IMG/VR virus record: IMGVR_UViG_3300030518_000026 | Span: 1 to 31,079 of that record | Strand: one strand, 5' to 3' | DNA length: 31,079 bases | DNA from: a virus | In this document: positions 13,942-21,714 of the stretch, piece after piece | How positions within the stretch are numbered: position 1 is the stretch's first letter | How the letters are laid out: each line of letters begins with the position of its first letter | Notes under the pieces: model-generated | The model's input: the letters and a program-made list of their open reading frames with translations, nothing else | Told to the model about the DNA's origin: nothing | Database searches by the model: none | Translations under genes and position numbers: made by a program

Positions 13942-14053
13942 CAAGTTTGGGAGGAAACGTCCAAGAATGCCGTGGGTCCAACGCGCGCATCGTCCACGGC
14001 AACGATGACTGACCGGCTCGATTTGATCCGACCGCGCGCCTACCACTTCATTC

Positions 14054-14715
14054 TGCACATAGACGGAAAGGTTGCAAGAGGGTTTCCGTTCGCGTTCTTT
14101 CTTTTCCGTGCGTGATTGCAGAAAGGAACAAAGGCTTTTTGGTGAGGGTTAGGAGGCAGACATACTTTCCCTTGCGAGAAAATATGCCACGCGGCGGCTT
14201 TTTGGAGCCGGGCCTTTCGTTCTGACATCCTCATTTGAGATTTAGGCGGGAAGGGTCACTCGGTTCCCCGCGCGGCACGAAGCCGACTATTTCAGACTTT
14301 GCTCTTGCGAGCATGACGGCACGGCATTGAACGGACCAATGAGGCGATCCGGTTCGCCGCTGGATGTTGTGGTTTAGTCACAGCGCATCCCCAACAGTTT
14401 TACCTTGTCTGTCTAACAAGTCGCTTGGTTAGCGGCGGTTGCGAGGGCGTCACGCCGGATCGGGCCGGTGGCTGTTTCGCAGTAAGATGATGCCGTCCAA
14501 ACAAATCACGGACGGCAGCGACATCGGGGCTTTCACCAAACGGAAAACCTGCATATTATGCAAGCAATGCTGGTGTAACCCATAGAAAAGATTGAGCACT
14601 GGTGGCTCTCTTTCCTGCGATGCCACGGTTGCATCCCGTGAGTATCGCCAGCAGAATAACCCTCCATTTCAAAAACAGTCAAACCATTTCCGCGCAACAT
14701 TTCCGTCTATTTGCA
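14054..14715. repeat. 22-nt inverted repeat pair, 618 nt apart
   Basis: Bases 14054-14075 are complementary to 14694-14715 at 20 of 22 positions: 4 pairs, mismatch (14058/14711), 11 pairs (ATAGACGGAAA with its complement), mismatch (14070/14699), 5 pairs. The arms are too long and too well matched for chance in a 1-kb region. They could be the closing helix of the structured RNA, or terminal inverted repeats of an inserted element. I see no duplicated target site outside them. Confidence 0.8.
14653..14682 (-). promoter_or_regulatory. candidate leftward promoter
   Basis: On the minus strand TTGACT (14677-14682) is followed after 18 nt by TATTCT (14653-14658). Transcription from about 14646 would reach the leftward terminator at 13915-13941 after roughly 720 nt. 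GGAAA-containing repeat copies lie just upstream of the -35. It supports, but does not prove, an antisense transcript. Confidence 0.35.
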
Positions 14716-14830
14716 AGCGAAAACAACAACCTGTTGCGCAATCCTGATAATCTGGTTTAGGTTGCGCGTGTCGTTGCACTTCGCAGCGATCCAGGTGGAA
14801 GGTTTCCCTGGAACTTGAAAGGACATCCAA

Positions 14831-14872
14831 ATGATTCGTTTTCGCAAGGGCCGCAAGCATTCCCGCAAGTGA
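14831..14872 (+). CDS. possible 13-aa very basic peptide
   Basis: ATG at 14831 opens MIRFRKGRKHSRK then TGA; eight of thirteen residues are Arg or Lys, plus His. AAAGGA lies 8 nt upstream (14818-14823). It ends 6 nt before a perfect 10-bp hairpin and 57 nt before the next gene, the geometry of a leader peptide with an attenuator. A tiny DNA/RNA-binding peptide is another option. A chance frame within the structured region cannot be excluded. Confidence 0.3.
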   Translation: MIRFRKGRKHSRK

Positions 14873-14878
14873 ATGCTT

Positions 14879-14908
14879 CTCCCCACGCTCTTAATTGGGC
14901 GTGGGGAG
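14879..14908 (+). terminator. 10-bp perfect hairpin before the capsid-assembly genes
   Basis: CTCCCCACGC (14879-14888) pairs with GCGTGGGGAG (14899-14908) around a 10-nt loop. The following CCTTTCTC is only a weak T-run, so this may be a leaky terminator, an attenuator, an RNase processing site or the 3' end of the structured RNA. Genes downstream must still be expressed. Confidence 0.5.
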
Positions 14909-14929
14909 CCTTTCTCAAAAGGATTTAAC

Positions 14930-15364
14930 ATGGAACCGATGGCTATGCCTCCCGGTGTTCCGGGTGGGGGATTACCGCAGGGGATGCAGGCACCGCCGCA
15001 GGGTGGGATGCCTCCGAGCCTTGGCGCGCCTCCTGCTAATGTTGGTCCGCACACGATTCCGCAGCACAACCCTGGCAACATTTTGCAAGCGATGCAGAAG
15101 TTGGCCGCTGCGAACCAGATGATCAATGACGCGATCCCGCAGGTTCCGATGGGAACGCCGCTTCATACCAAGATTATGAAGATTTCGATGGAACTCACAA
15201 AAGAGTTGGGTTCCGCAACGGAACAGATGAAGCAGCAAATTCCTGCGCTTCTCCAGCAACTTCAAGCGGCGAAGGCACAAGGCCAGATGGGCATGTTGCA
15301 GACAGCCGCGCCTCCCGCGCCTAACTCGCCCCCCGCCATGCCCGCCCCGCAGCAAGCCGCATAA
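14930..15364 (+). CDS. Pro/Gln/Met-rich hypothetical protein, 144 aa
   Basis: ATG at 14930 (MEPMAMPPGVPGGG) has AAAGGA 7 nt upstream; the longer frame from 14873 runs through the hairpin and is not used. The first 45 residues and the last 30 are Pro/Gly/Gln/Met-rich and probably disordered; residues 50-120 are helical (ILQAMQKLAAANQMIND, ELTKELGSATEQMKQQIPALLQQL), a likely coiled coil. It precedes the scaffold-like and capsid genes, so it may take part in head assembly. The family is not recognised. Confidence 0.75.
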   Translation: MEPMAMPPGVPGGGLPQGMQAPPQGGMPPSLGAPPANVGPHTIPQHNPGNILQAMQKLAAANQMINDAIPQVPMGTPLHTKIMKISMELTKELGSATEQMKQQIPALLQQLQAAKAQGQMGMLQTAAPPAPNSPPAMPAPQQAA

Positions 15365-15375
15365 GGATTTTGATC

Positions 15376-15573
15376 ATGTCTGAAACCCGCAACAATCCCC
15401 CAGGCCCGTTTGCTCCTTACGTTTCCAGCGTGACGGAAAACGATCCGCTGATGAAGCGCGTTCCGTTCAAGCAGATGGACATTGGCGCAAACTCCGCTTC
15501 GATGCCGAACGGCATGCTGGATCGCCCGCCCGGTATTGATCATGTCGGTTCGACCGTGCGGAAGGGCCGTTAA
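15376..15573 (+). CDS. small hypothetical protein, 65 aa
   Basis: ATG at 15376 (MSETRNNPPGPFAPYVSSV) with AAGGA about 8 nt upstream. The sequence is rich in Pro, Asn, Met and Gly with few helices, ends basic (STVRKGR), and looks like a small extended structural or head-assembly protein. It sits between the Pro-rich protein and the scaffold-like protein with gaps of only 11 and 3 nt. No known family is recognised. Confidence 0.7.
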   Translation: MSETRNNPPGPFAPYVSSVTENDPLMKRVPFKQMDIGANSASMPNGMLDRPPGIDHVGSTVRKGR

Positions 15574-15576
15574 TCC

Positions 15577-16194
15577 ATGTCGGGAAATCAGGAAGAATAC
15601 ATCCAGATCCCGCGCCAACAGGCGGAATTGCACGCTCGTTCGGCGGCTCTGTTGGATAAGTTGCTCGGTGATCCGCGCGTTGCTCCGCAGGCCGAAGAAC
15701 TGATCGCTAAGGTAAACCCGGATGCGAAGTTTCCGGGGCGTGACATGCGCGATGCGATGCTCACGCCGGTTAAGGCTCAGTTGGATCAAGAACGTGCTGC
15801 TCGCGAGGCTCTTGAGGCCCGTTTGAATGCTCGTGATGCTGCCGACGCCGCTGCGAAGCAGACGCAAGCCGAACAGGACTTGATGAACCGTCTCAACTCG
15901 GTGAAGTCCAAGCGCGGCTTTTCCGACGATGTGATGAACCGCGTTATGGATCGCATGCGCGAACAGAACAATCCCGATGTGGACGCCGCCGCCGCTTACG
16001 TGGCCGAAAGCATTCCGAAGCCGTCTGCCGTCGCTGGCCTCGATTACCTTGGCGGCAATGTCGACGTTTACGGGGCCGTGTCGGGCGATACGGCGTGGAA
16101 GGGTTTGCATGAGAACCCGAACGGATGGCTGACACAAGAGCTTCGCAATATTGCCCACGACCCCGAGTTCGCCCGCATGGGCAACGTCGCATAA
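15577..16194 (+). CDS. probable scaffold protein, 205 aa
   Basis: It lies immediately before the major capsid protein, the usual place for a scaffold. Residues about 60-120 are a long charged coiled coil (AQLDQERAAREALEARLNAR, DAADAAAKQTQAEQDLMNRL), and the C-terminal third is smaller and mixed (ESIPKPSAVAGLDYLGG). Scaffolds guide procapsid assembly and are then removed. Ala/Arg/Glu-rich helices and the length of 205 fit. The ATG at 15577 has GAAGGG about 9 nt upstream. Assigned by position and helix content. Confidence 0.7.
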   Translation: MSGNQEEYIQIPRQQAELHARSAALLDKLLGDPRVAPQAEELIAKVNPDAKFPGRDMRDAMLTPVKAQLDQERAAREALEARLNARDAADAAAKQTQAEQDLMNRLNSVKSKRGFSDDVMNRVMDRMREQNNPDVDAAAAYVAESIPKPSAVAGLDYLGGNVDVYGAVSGDTAWKGLHENPNGWLTQELRNIAHDPEFARMGNVA

Positions 16195-16205
16195 GGAATC
16201 CATAG

Positions 16206-17294
16206 ATGTCCGGCTCAACCCAATTCACCGGCCCAAGCAGCGGCGGGCTTGTTCCCGGCGGTTTGACCGGGCAGCAGCTTTCCTACATCACGCGGCGCGC
16301 GATCATTCCGACTGTGTTTGTTCAGGTGTATCAGGCGCATCCGCTGCTTTCGATGCTCCTCGCCAACACGCAGGCCGCAATGGGCGGCGTCGGTCAGATT
16401 ACGTTCCCTGTGCAGGGTTCTTCGTTCACGTCCTTCCAATGGGGCGGTTTCGGCGGCGATTTCGCAATTCCGCAGGACCAGGTTGCGCTCAACAACGCGC
16501 AATTCAACCTCAAAGCGGGCATGGTTCCGATTGGGTTCTTCGGCTTTGAGAGCATCATTCAATCGTCGGAAGTGGTGATCCCCAAGCTTCGCGCCGTGAC
16601 TTCGGATGCGGCTGTGGTGATGAAACAGTCTCTTGCCACGTCGCTCTACAGCTACAACACGCAGAACAACCTCGCGCTGGACAGCTTGGCGGCGGCATAC
16701 GACAACGGCACCAACTTCTCGTCTTACGGTGGCATTGCGCGCAGCAACGCTTATTGGCAAGGCCAGTATTACCCGAACTCGGCAACCATCTGTAACCGCG
16801 TCGGCATCGCAGAAGCCATCGTGAAGGTTCAGACGGGCGCTGGTGGCGAAAGCCCTGATTTCATCGTGATGAACCCGGTTAACTGGGCGTCTCTGATGGC
16901 GGACTTCATGAGTTCCGAAATGTTCCAGACGACGCCGCGTTCCGTATATGGGCGCGATAGCGTTGTGAACGCCGGGTTCCGCGCCATCCGCGTGTTGGAT
17001 GTGCCGATTTTCTCCGATCCGTTCTGCCCGGTGGGCGAGATGTATATGATCAATTCGCGATACCTCGCGATGTTCATGCACCCTTCGCTTCAGATGTATT
17101 TCACCGGCTTTGAAAGCATGATCCCGCAGGGTCAGCTTGCGTCTATCGGCGTGCTGGTTGCCGCACTGAATATGTGCTGCATGAAGCCTTCGTCTGGCGC
17201 TCACTTCACTGGACTGCAAAACCCTGGCTGGACTGGCACGGTGTCACCGGCTATCGCCTCTCAAACCGCCTTTAACGGCCAACCTCTGGTTTAA
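16206..17294 (+). CDS. major capsid protein, HK97-fold type, 362 aa
   Basis: The size, position after the scaffold and composition fit the coat protein. An N-terminal arm (GLVPGGLTGQQLSYITRRAI) leads to strands and helices typical of the HK97 fold: PLLSMLLANTQAAMGG, ITFPVQGSSFTSFQWGGFGG, VVMKQSLATSLYSYN, then PDFIVMNPVNWASLMADFMSS in the spine/P domain, and VGEMYMINSRYLAMFMHP near the end. Codons are clean and GC-rich, as expected for an abundant protein. AAGGA lies 8 nt upstream. The next gene follows after 12 nt. The exact subfamily cannot be told without a profile search. Confidence 0.88.
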   Translation: MSGSTQFTGPSSGGLVPGGLTGQQLSYITRRAIIPTVFVQVYQAHPLLSMLLANTQAAMGGVGQITFPVQGSSFTSFQWGGFGGDFAIPQDQVALNNAQFNLKAGMVPIGFFGFESIIQSSEVVIPKLRAVTSDAAVVMKQSLATSLYSYNTQNNLALDSLAAAYDNGTNFSSYGGIARSNAYWQGQYYPNSATICNRVGIAEAIVKVQTGAGGESPDFIVMNPVNWASLMADFMSSEMFQTTPRSVYGRDSVVNAGFRAIRVLDVPIFSDPFCPVGEMYMINSRYLAMFMHPSLQMYFTGFESMIPQGQLASIGVLVAALNMCCMKPSSGAHFTGLQNPGWTGTVSPAIASQTAFNGQPLV

Positions 17295-17306
17295 GGAACT
17301 GCAACA

Positions 17307-18386
17307 ATGGCAAATCGTTTTGGTGGTGTCGGGGTTACGCTTCCTCTGAACCAGATCGGCACCAACGCTATCGCTCTCCAAGCTGGGGAAGCCTTCTATA
17401 TTCCATCTGGCTTCTACAACATCCAGCGTGGGCCGTATTCCACGATCCAAGTGTTTGATCCCGTGATGAACGTGTGGTCGCCGCTTGGTTCCGACAGCAC
17501 TGGCTGGATTCAAGTGGATTCGGACGGCAACAACTATCGCGTGGTAAACCAGTCTGGTTGTCCGGTAGCGGCGGTTCTTTCGGCGGCTGGCGCGGGTTAT
17601 ACGTCTGCTCCGACTGTGACGGCTTCGGCGGGTGGATCGTCTTGGACGGCCATCATGGGGCAGGTTGTCAGCACGGCAGTCACGATCCCCACGGGTGGTT
17701 CCAATTACACCTATCCACCGGCTGTGATTTTCTCGGCACCGCCCACTCCGGGCATTCCGGCGACGGGCTATGCGACGATCAGTGCGGGCGCGGTTACGGC
17801 TATTACCGTCACCAACCAAGGCGCGGGGTATCTGTCGGCTCCGTTCGTGACGTTGCTTAACGACCAGCGCGACACGACCGGCGCGAACGCCACGGCGGTT
17901 GCCACTCTGACGGGTTCCGGCACCGTTACCGGCCTCATCTGCACCAACCACGGCACGGCGATCACGTCTGGCACTGTGCCGTCTCTGACGTTCGCAGGAG
18001 GCGGCTACACGACCACGGCGGCTGGCACCATCATTATGAACTGGGCCGTCACGTCCTATGCCGTCACGGCTGGCGGTGCGGGCTATACCGGCGCGGTGCA
18101 GGTTTCAACTTTGGGCGCAGGCACTCCGACGATTGCTCCGGCCTACACCAACCCGAACTCGCAGGCGTCGTTCTTCCGGTCGCGTCCGGCCTCGATTTAC
18201 GCGGCGCTTTCCGGTGGTGCTGTGACGGCAACGGGTCAGGTTGTGGTTGACGGCGGTGCTATCGGCGGCAGCGTGGCGCAGTCCAATTTGGGCGTGGTGA
18301 TTGCTGGCGGCACGGCAACGACGGTTGCGACGCTCACTTTGGGTGTTGGCGGCGTGAGCGACTATCTGCGTATCCAAGCGGGCTAA
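17307..18386 (+). CDS. repeat-containing capsid/decoration protein, 359 aa
   Basis: It follows the major capsid gene directly. Residues 1-85 form a distinct N-terminal domain (FYIPSGFYNIQRGPYSTIQV). From residue 90 the protein consists of Gly/Thr/Val/Ala-rich beta repeats with a GYTSAPTV-type motif: Tyr at about 98, 134, 175 and 260, spaced roughly 40 residues. The same motif is repeated six times in the tail-tube protein. A surface decoration or head-stabilising protein is the likeliest role, with the repeats as beta-solenoid-like or Ig-like extensions. AAGGA lies 9 nt before the ATG. Confidence 0.7.
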   Translation: MANRFGGVGVTLPLNQIGTNAIALQAGEAFYIPSGFYNIQRGPYSTIQVFDPVMNVWSPLGSDSTGWIQVDSDGNNYRVVNQSGCPVAAVLSAAGAGYTSAPTVTASAGGSSWTAIMGQVVSTAVTIPTGGSNYTYPPAVIFSAPPTPGIPATGYATISAGAVTAITVTNQGAGYLSAPFVTLLNDQRDTTGANATAVATLTGSGTVTGLICTNHGTAITSGTVPSLTFAGGGYTTTAAGTIIMNWAVTSYAVTAGGAGYTGAVQVSTLGAGTPTIAPAYTNPNSQASFFRSRPASIYAALSGGAVTATGQVVVDGGAIGGSVAQSNLGVVIAGGTATTVATLTLGVGGVSDYLRIQAG

Positions 18387-18399
18387 AAAGGATGTTCGG

Positions 18400-19155
18400 G
18401 TGCAACTCTCACAGTATATCTATGAGTTTCGCAACCTAATCCGCGATCCGCAGGGCTTATTTGTCTCGGACTTCAACGCGACACAATACGTCAATGAGGC
18501 CAGAACGGCGACATCACTCCTCACGGATTGTTGTCGCCGTCTCATTGTGGGGAACGCGCCGTTCGGTGCGCAAGCCAATGTGGGATACGCGGTGCCGGGT
18601 GGTGCGCAACCAGGGGCGGATCAGAACCTCACGTTTGCCACCATCGCGGGGCAAGAACGATACCCGTATCATGGGTTCGCCAATCCGTATCTGAAAAGGC
18701 AATATGCGGGGATTCAAGGTATCCGCGACGTGATCTCTGTATCTGGATCATGGGGCGGGAGCGTGCGTCCTTCGCTGGATTGGATGCCTTTTGAGGATTT
18801 CCAAGCGTATTGCCGGTCCAATCAGATATTGGTGACGAACTATCCGTGCGTGTTTTCCGTCTATAATGACGGCGCGCAAGGCGAGGTCTTTCTATTCCCC
18901 GTTCCTCAAACTTCAAACGAGATGGAATGGGATGTATTTTGCCTTGTGGCACCGTTGAACACCAACGACGACTATGACGCGATCCCGGCTCCGTTTGACG
19001 CCACGGTGAAGTATTATGCGGCTGGTAGGGCGTTTGAGGCGTCTGGCCGATACGGCGCGGCTGCGTTAATGTTTGCGCAGTTTGAGGATCACAACGTGTT
19101 GCGTCGCGGTGCGGTAGATCGCGGAAAAGTCCCGCAAAGATATTGGAAAACCTAA
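18400..19155 (+). CDS. head-to-tail adaptor (tail tube A-like), 251 aa
   Basis: The place after the capsid genes and before the long tube protein, and the length of 251, fit the connector/adaptor of podoviruses (T7 gp11/P22 gp4-type). The N-terminus MQLSQYIYEFRNLIRDPQG, FNATQYVNEARTATSLLTDCCRRLI is helical, as in those proteins, with a middle of beta and turns and a C-terminal helix (ATVKYYAAGRAFEASGRYG). A GTG start at 18400 follows AAGGA. Function assigned by order and general shape. Confidence 0.75.
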   Translation: MQLSQYIYEFRNLIRDPQGLFVSDFNATQYVNEARTATSLLTDCCRRLIVGNAPFGAQANVGYAVPGGAQPGADQNLTFATIAGQERYPYHGFANPYLKRQYAGIQGIRDVISVSGSWGGSVRPSLDWMPFEDFQAYCRSNQILVTNYPCVFSVYNDGAQGEVFLFPVPQTSNEMEWDVFCLVAPLNTNDDYDAIPAPFDATVKYYAAGRAFEASGRYGAAALMFAQFEDHNVLRRGAVDRGKVPQRYWKT

Positions 19156-19158
19156 GAC

Positions 19159-21456
19159 ATGTCGGGGCAACTCGCCAAACTATCGCAGGCCGAAGGTCAA
19201 CGCTTAGGGCTTCCGAACGACTTTAAATCGTGGTCGCCTTTTCCGTTTGCGGGAATCAACCAACAGGACGCTCGCACCGCAATCGAAGATGGTGAGTTCT
19301 ATTGGGTTGAGAATTTCTTGCTTACGGGGCGAGGAAGCTACCGCACTTTATGGGATAAAGGGTCCGCTCTTTACACCGCAAGCGGAAACACCATCGTCTA
19401 TTTTCAGTGGTTCAACATCGGTGCAAGTTCATATTGTGCGTTGTTCTTCTCGGACGGCACGGCGGCGCAGGTAGCGTATCCGTCTGGCGCAGTGACGACG
19501 ATCACAAGCACGACTGGCACGTTCTACAACGGCGGGCAGTTGCCGGTTGCGTGTCAAAGTGGTTCGCAATTCCTGTTGATCGGCAACAACCTCACGACGA
19601 ATAGTTATTGGGTATGGGATGGATCGGTCCTGTATTCCGCAGGCTCGCTTGGGCCGTATCAGATTGGTGATTTAACCAGCGGCGGAAGCGGATACACGTC
19701 TGCACCCACGGTGTCTTTTGTCGGCGGATCAGGAAGCGGGGCGACGGGAACTGCTACGATTTCCAACGGTTCTGTGGTGTCGGTTCAACTCACAAATCCA
19801 GGCACGGGATATTCGCCTACCGATCAAGTGCAGATTGTGTTTACGGGAGGCGGATCGGATAACGGAGCGCAATTGACCGCAGTGCTCGCATCATCTGCTG
19901 TCACCTTTGCCGAAGTGATTTCGGGTGGTTCTGGCTACACAACCGCGCCATCGGTGGCGATTACGGGCGGCGGCGGGTCTGGTGCCACGGCAACAGCTAC
20001 GGTATCAGGCGGCGTTGTGACTGGCATCTCGATCACGGCTGGCGGCTCGGGTTATACATCCACGCCAAGCATAGGTTTTTCGGGAGGCGGCGGAACTGGG
20101 GCTTCTGCAATTGCAGTTCTCAGTTCGGGTGCTGTGGCCTCTGTGACGGTGGTATCTGGTGGCAGTGGGTTCACCGGCACGCCAACGCTGACGTTTAGCG
20201 GCGGCGGCGGATCGGGCGCTACAGCTACAGCAACTCTCACATCAGGCGTTATCACGTCGGTCAGCGTCACGGCTGGGGGGGCAGGATATTCGACGGCCCC
20301 GGCTGTTGTTGTGGCAACCACGTTCAACAACGCGGCGGCTGGTTCCAACAACGTCATGCCGTTCGGCATTTCCGGCACATCTATTGAGACGTTTCTAAGC
20401 CGCGTGTGGATCAGCAACCCATGCCAAGTCGGCCCTGCGTCTAATGGTGGGGTGATCCAAAATAGCGCGCCGGGTTCGATTACGAATTTCTCTACATCGT
20501 CGGGCGGCAATTTATTCACCAATTCGGATCGGTTTCTACGCGCGCAATACGTCGCATTGCACCAATCGAATGGGTATTTATACCCTATGGGCGATTCGTC
20601 GGTTTCGGTGATTTCCAACGTCCAGACAACGGGCAGTTCCGCCACCACGACATTCAACTATCAGAATACGTCCTCGCAGATCGGCGTAGCGTGGCGCGAT
20701 ACCGTGCAGGATTATGGGCAGGCGGTGCTGTTCGGGAACGCCAACGGCGTGCAGGGGCTTTACGGCGGCGCTGTGCAGCGTGTGTCTAAGAAGGTAAACA
20801 ACATTTTTGATAAGGTGGTTCTGCCCGCGTCGGGCGGCGTCACGCCATCGGCGGCGGTCGCAAACATCCATACCATTCCGGTCTATTTGATCCTGCTAAC
20901 CGTTACCGATCCGTTCACGCAATCGCCGCGCACTGTGATGTTGGGTTGGGATGAACGGAATTTCTTGGTCGCATCGCAAAGTGTCTCATTGACGTTTATC
21001 GGAACGCAGGAAGTCAATTCTGCAATGACGGCGTGGGGAACGGATGGCACAAATCTCTATCCGTTGTTCGCATCGCCTTCTACGGCTATGACAAAAGCCT
21101 TGGTGACGAAGATGTTCAACGCGGAACGTCCTTACATCGTCAAGCAGCCTTTGGCAGTGTATCTCCGTGCGACGGATAAAACATCCGGTCAAACCGGCGT
21201 AGCGGCAACGGTCACGATGGAGAGCGCCGGAATTGCGCAACAGGTGGGGCAACCGTCTCAATTGCCGTCCACCAGCTACCCTAACACCGTGCAACCAAAC
21301 TTCTATGCGCCAGACTACACCTATCCAGTATGGGGTGCGGAAACATCAACCGTGCCTGGAACGGCTCTAGGTGCTACAATCAGTTCGACTTCTGCTGATT
21401 TTGTGCTGGAAGATATCACCATCGCTTACACCGATATCCAAGCGATCTACTCGTAA
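19159..21456 (+). CDS. tail tube/packaged-DNA stabilisation protein with repeat insert, 765 aa
   Basis: The first 165 residues match the style of tail tube B (T7 gp12) or P22 gp10 proteins: FPFAGINQQDARTAIEDGEF, YWVENFLLTGRGSYRTLWDKG, then repeated WxxSDG-type propeller strands. An insert at residues 171-390 has six repeats of GSGYTSAPTV plus GGGGSGATATATV, with Tyr at 179, 218, 260, 299, 338 and 377, that is a 39-residue period except one of 42. The tube-like fold resumes after 390 (FLSRVWISNP, RFLRAQYVALHQSNGYLYPMG). The protein probably closes the portal and forms the tail nozzle, with the insert as a spoke. Confidence 0.8.
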   Translation: MSGQLAKLSQAEGQRLGLPNDFKSWSPFPFAGINQQDARTAIEDGEFYWVENFLLTGRGSYRTLWDKGSALYTASGNTIVYFQWFNIGASSYCALFFSDGTAAQVAYPSGAVTTITSTTGTFYNGGQLPVACQSGSQFLLIGNNLTTNSYWVWDGSVLYSAGSLGPYQIGDLTSGGSGYTSAPTVSFVGGSGSGATGTATISNGSVVSVQLTNPGTGYSPTDQVQIVFTGGGSDNGAQLTAVLASSAVTFAEVISGGSGYTTAPSVAITGGGGSGATATATVSGGVVTGISITAGGSGYTSTPSIGFSGGGGTGASAIAVLSSGAVASVTVVSGGSGFTGTPTLTFSGGGGSGATATATLTSGVITSVSVTAGGAGYSTAPAVVVATTFNNAAAGSNNVMPFGISGTSIETFLSRVWISNPCQVGPASNGGVIQNSAPGSITNFSTSSGGNLFTNSDRFLRAQYVALHQSNGYLYPMGDSSVSVISNVQTTGSSATTTFNYQNTSSQIGVAWRDTVQDYGQAVLFGNANGVQGLYGGAVQRVSKKVNNIFDKVVLPASGGVTPSAAVANIHTIPVYLILLTVTDPFTQSPRTVMLGWDERNFLVASQSVSLTFIGTQEVNSAMTAWGTDGTNLYPLFASPSTAMTKALVTKMFNAERPYIVKQPLAVYLRATDKTSGQTGVAATVTMESAGIAQQVGQPSQLPSTSYPNTVQPNFYAPDYTYPVWGAETSTVPGTALGATISSTSADFVLEDITIAYTDIQAIYS
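19669..20328 (+). repeat. six-unit in-frame coding repeat
   Basis: Six copies of a 117-nt unit (one of 126 nt) encode GSGYTSAPTV-type segments within the tail-tube gene. Copies differ enough at the third codon position to suggest they are old or kept diverse. The same peptide motif recurs in the capsid-associated protein at 17307-18386. Confidence 0.8.
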
Positions 21457-21468
21457 AGGAAACCCCCT

Positions 21469-21711
21469 ATGGCTCGCGATAAATTTGTGGACTTTCTCGC
21501 CAAGGGTGAAAATCCAGGCGGGTTTGTGGCGGTGACGCCGAACGGCAATTCGTCGGATCGTGGCGATGGTATCAATCACGATTGGCACTTTGGCAACAAC
21601 ATCAACGGTGATCGTTGGGCCATGCCGGTCAGCGAGCCTTCGTTTGATCAGCCAGAACCCAAACTGCGCAGCACGGCGCGAACCGGGAACCGAAACCGAA
21701 GCGGCGAATGA
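21469..21711 (+). CDS. small hypothetical protein, 80 aa
   Basis: AAGGA lies about 8 nt upstream of the ATG at 21469 (MARDKFVDFLAKGENPGGF). A short amphipathic helix is followed by a Gly/Asn/Asp/Pro-rich, probably disordered chain and a basic end (RSTARTGNRNRSGE). It lies between tube and later tail genes. No known family; a tail or internal small protein is plausible. Confidence 0.65.
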   Translation: MARDKFVDFLAKGENPGGFVAVTPNGNSSDRGDGINHDWHFGNNINGDRWAMPVSEPSFDQPEPKLRSTARTGNRNRSGE

Positions 21712-21714
21712 TCC

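Larger units (their letters stand above)
13885..14912 (+). ncRNA. candidate large structured RNA (~1 kb, novel)
   Basis: No convincing gene lies between 13875 and 14929, yet the region is full of stable stems: 13891-13907 (6 bp), 13968-14001 (8 bp plus two GU), 14195-14210, 14300-14313, 14343-14358, 14413-14432 (8 bp, one bulge), 14491-14517 (8 bp), 14599-14651 enclosing 14624-14640, 14735-14768 (9 bp), 14771-14789 (7 bp), 14790-14812 and 14879-14908 (10 bp). A 20-pair helix joins 14054-14075 to 14694-14715. Pairs 13976-13993, 13977-13992, 14603-14647, 14605-14645, 14735-14768, 14742-14761 and 14774-14786 are U-G only on the + strand, so the + strand is favoured. I do not recognise a known family. 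Confidence 0.5.

Noticed and set aside
13950-14020. GAGGAAACGTCC resembling the RNase P RNA signature
   Set aside because: The match ends after a few bases and other conserved parts of RNase P are not found; tmRNA and group I/II intron signatures were also not seen.
13849-14115. 88-aa frame across the non-coding region
   Set aside because: It spans the leftward terminator hairpin and several RNA stems, has no ribosome site and its composition is not protein-like.
14040-14234. 64-aa minus-strand frame in the structured region
   Set aside because: It lacks a ribosome site and runs through stems and the repeat arm; coding signal is weak.
14669-14860. 63-aa minus-strand frame ending IDGNVARKW
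   Set aside because: Its resemblance to IDGKVARGF on the other strand comes from the 22-nt inverted repeat, not from protein homology.
15262-16218. 318-aa minus-strand frame over the scaffold-like gene
   Set aside because: A shadow frame with no ribosome site; the + strand genes there are well placed and coupled.
16215-17219. 334-aa minus-strand frame over the capsid gene
   Set aside because: A shadow of the capsid gene's codon pattern, rich in His and Arg; the + strand gene explains the DNA.
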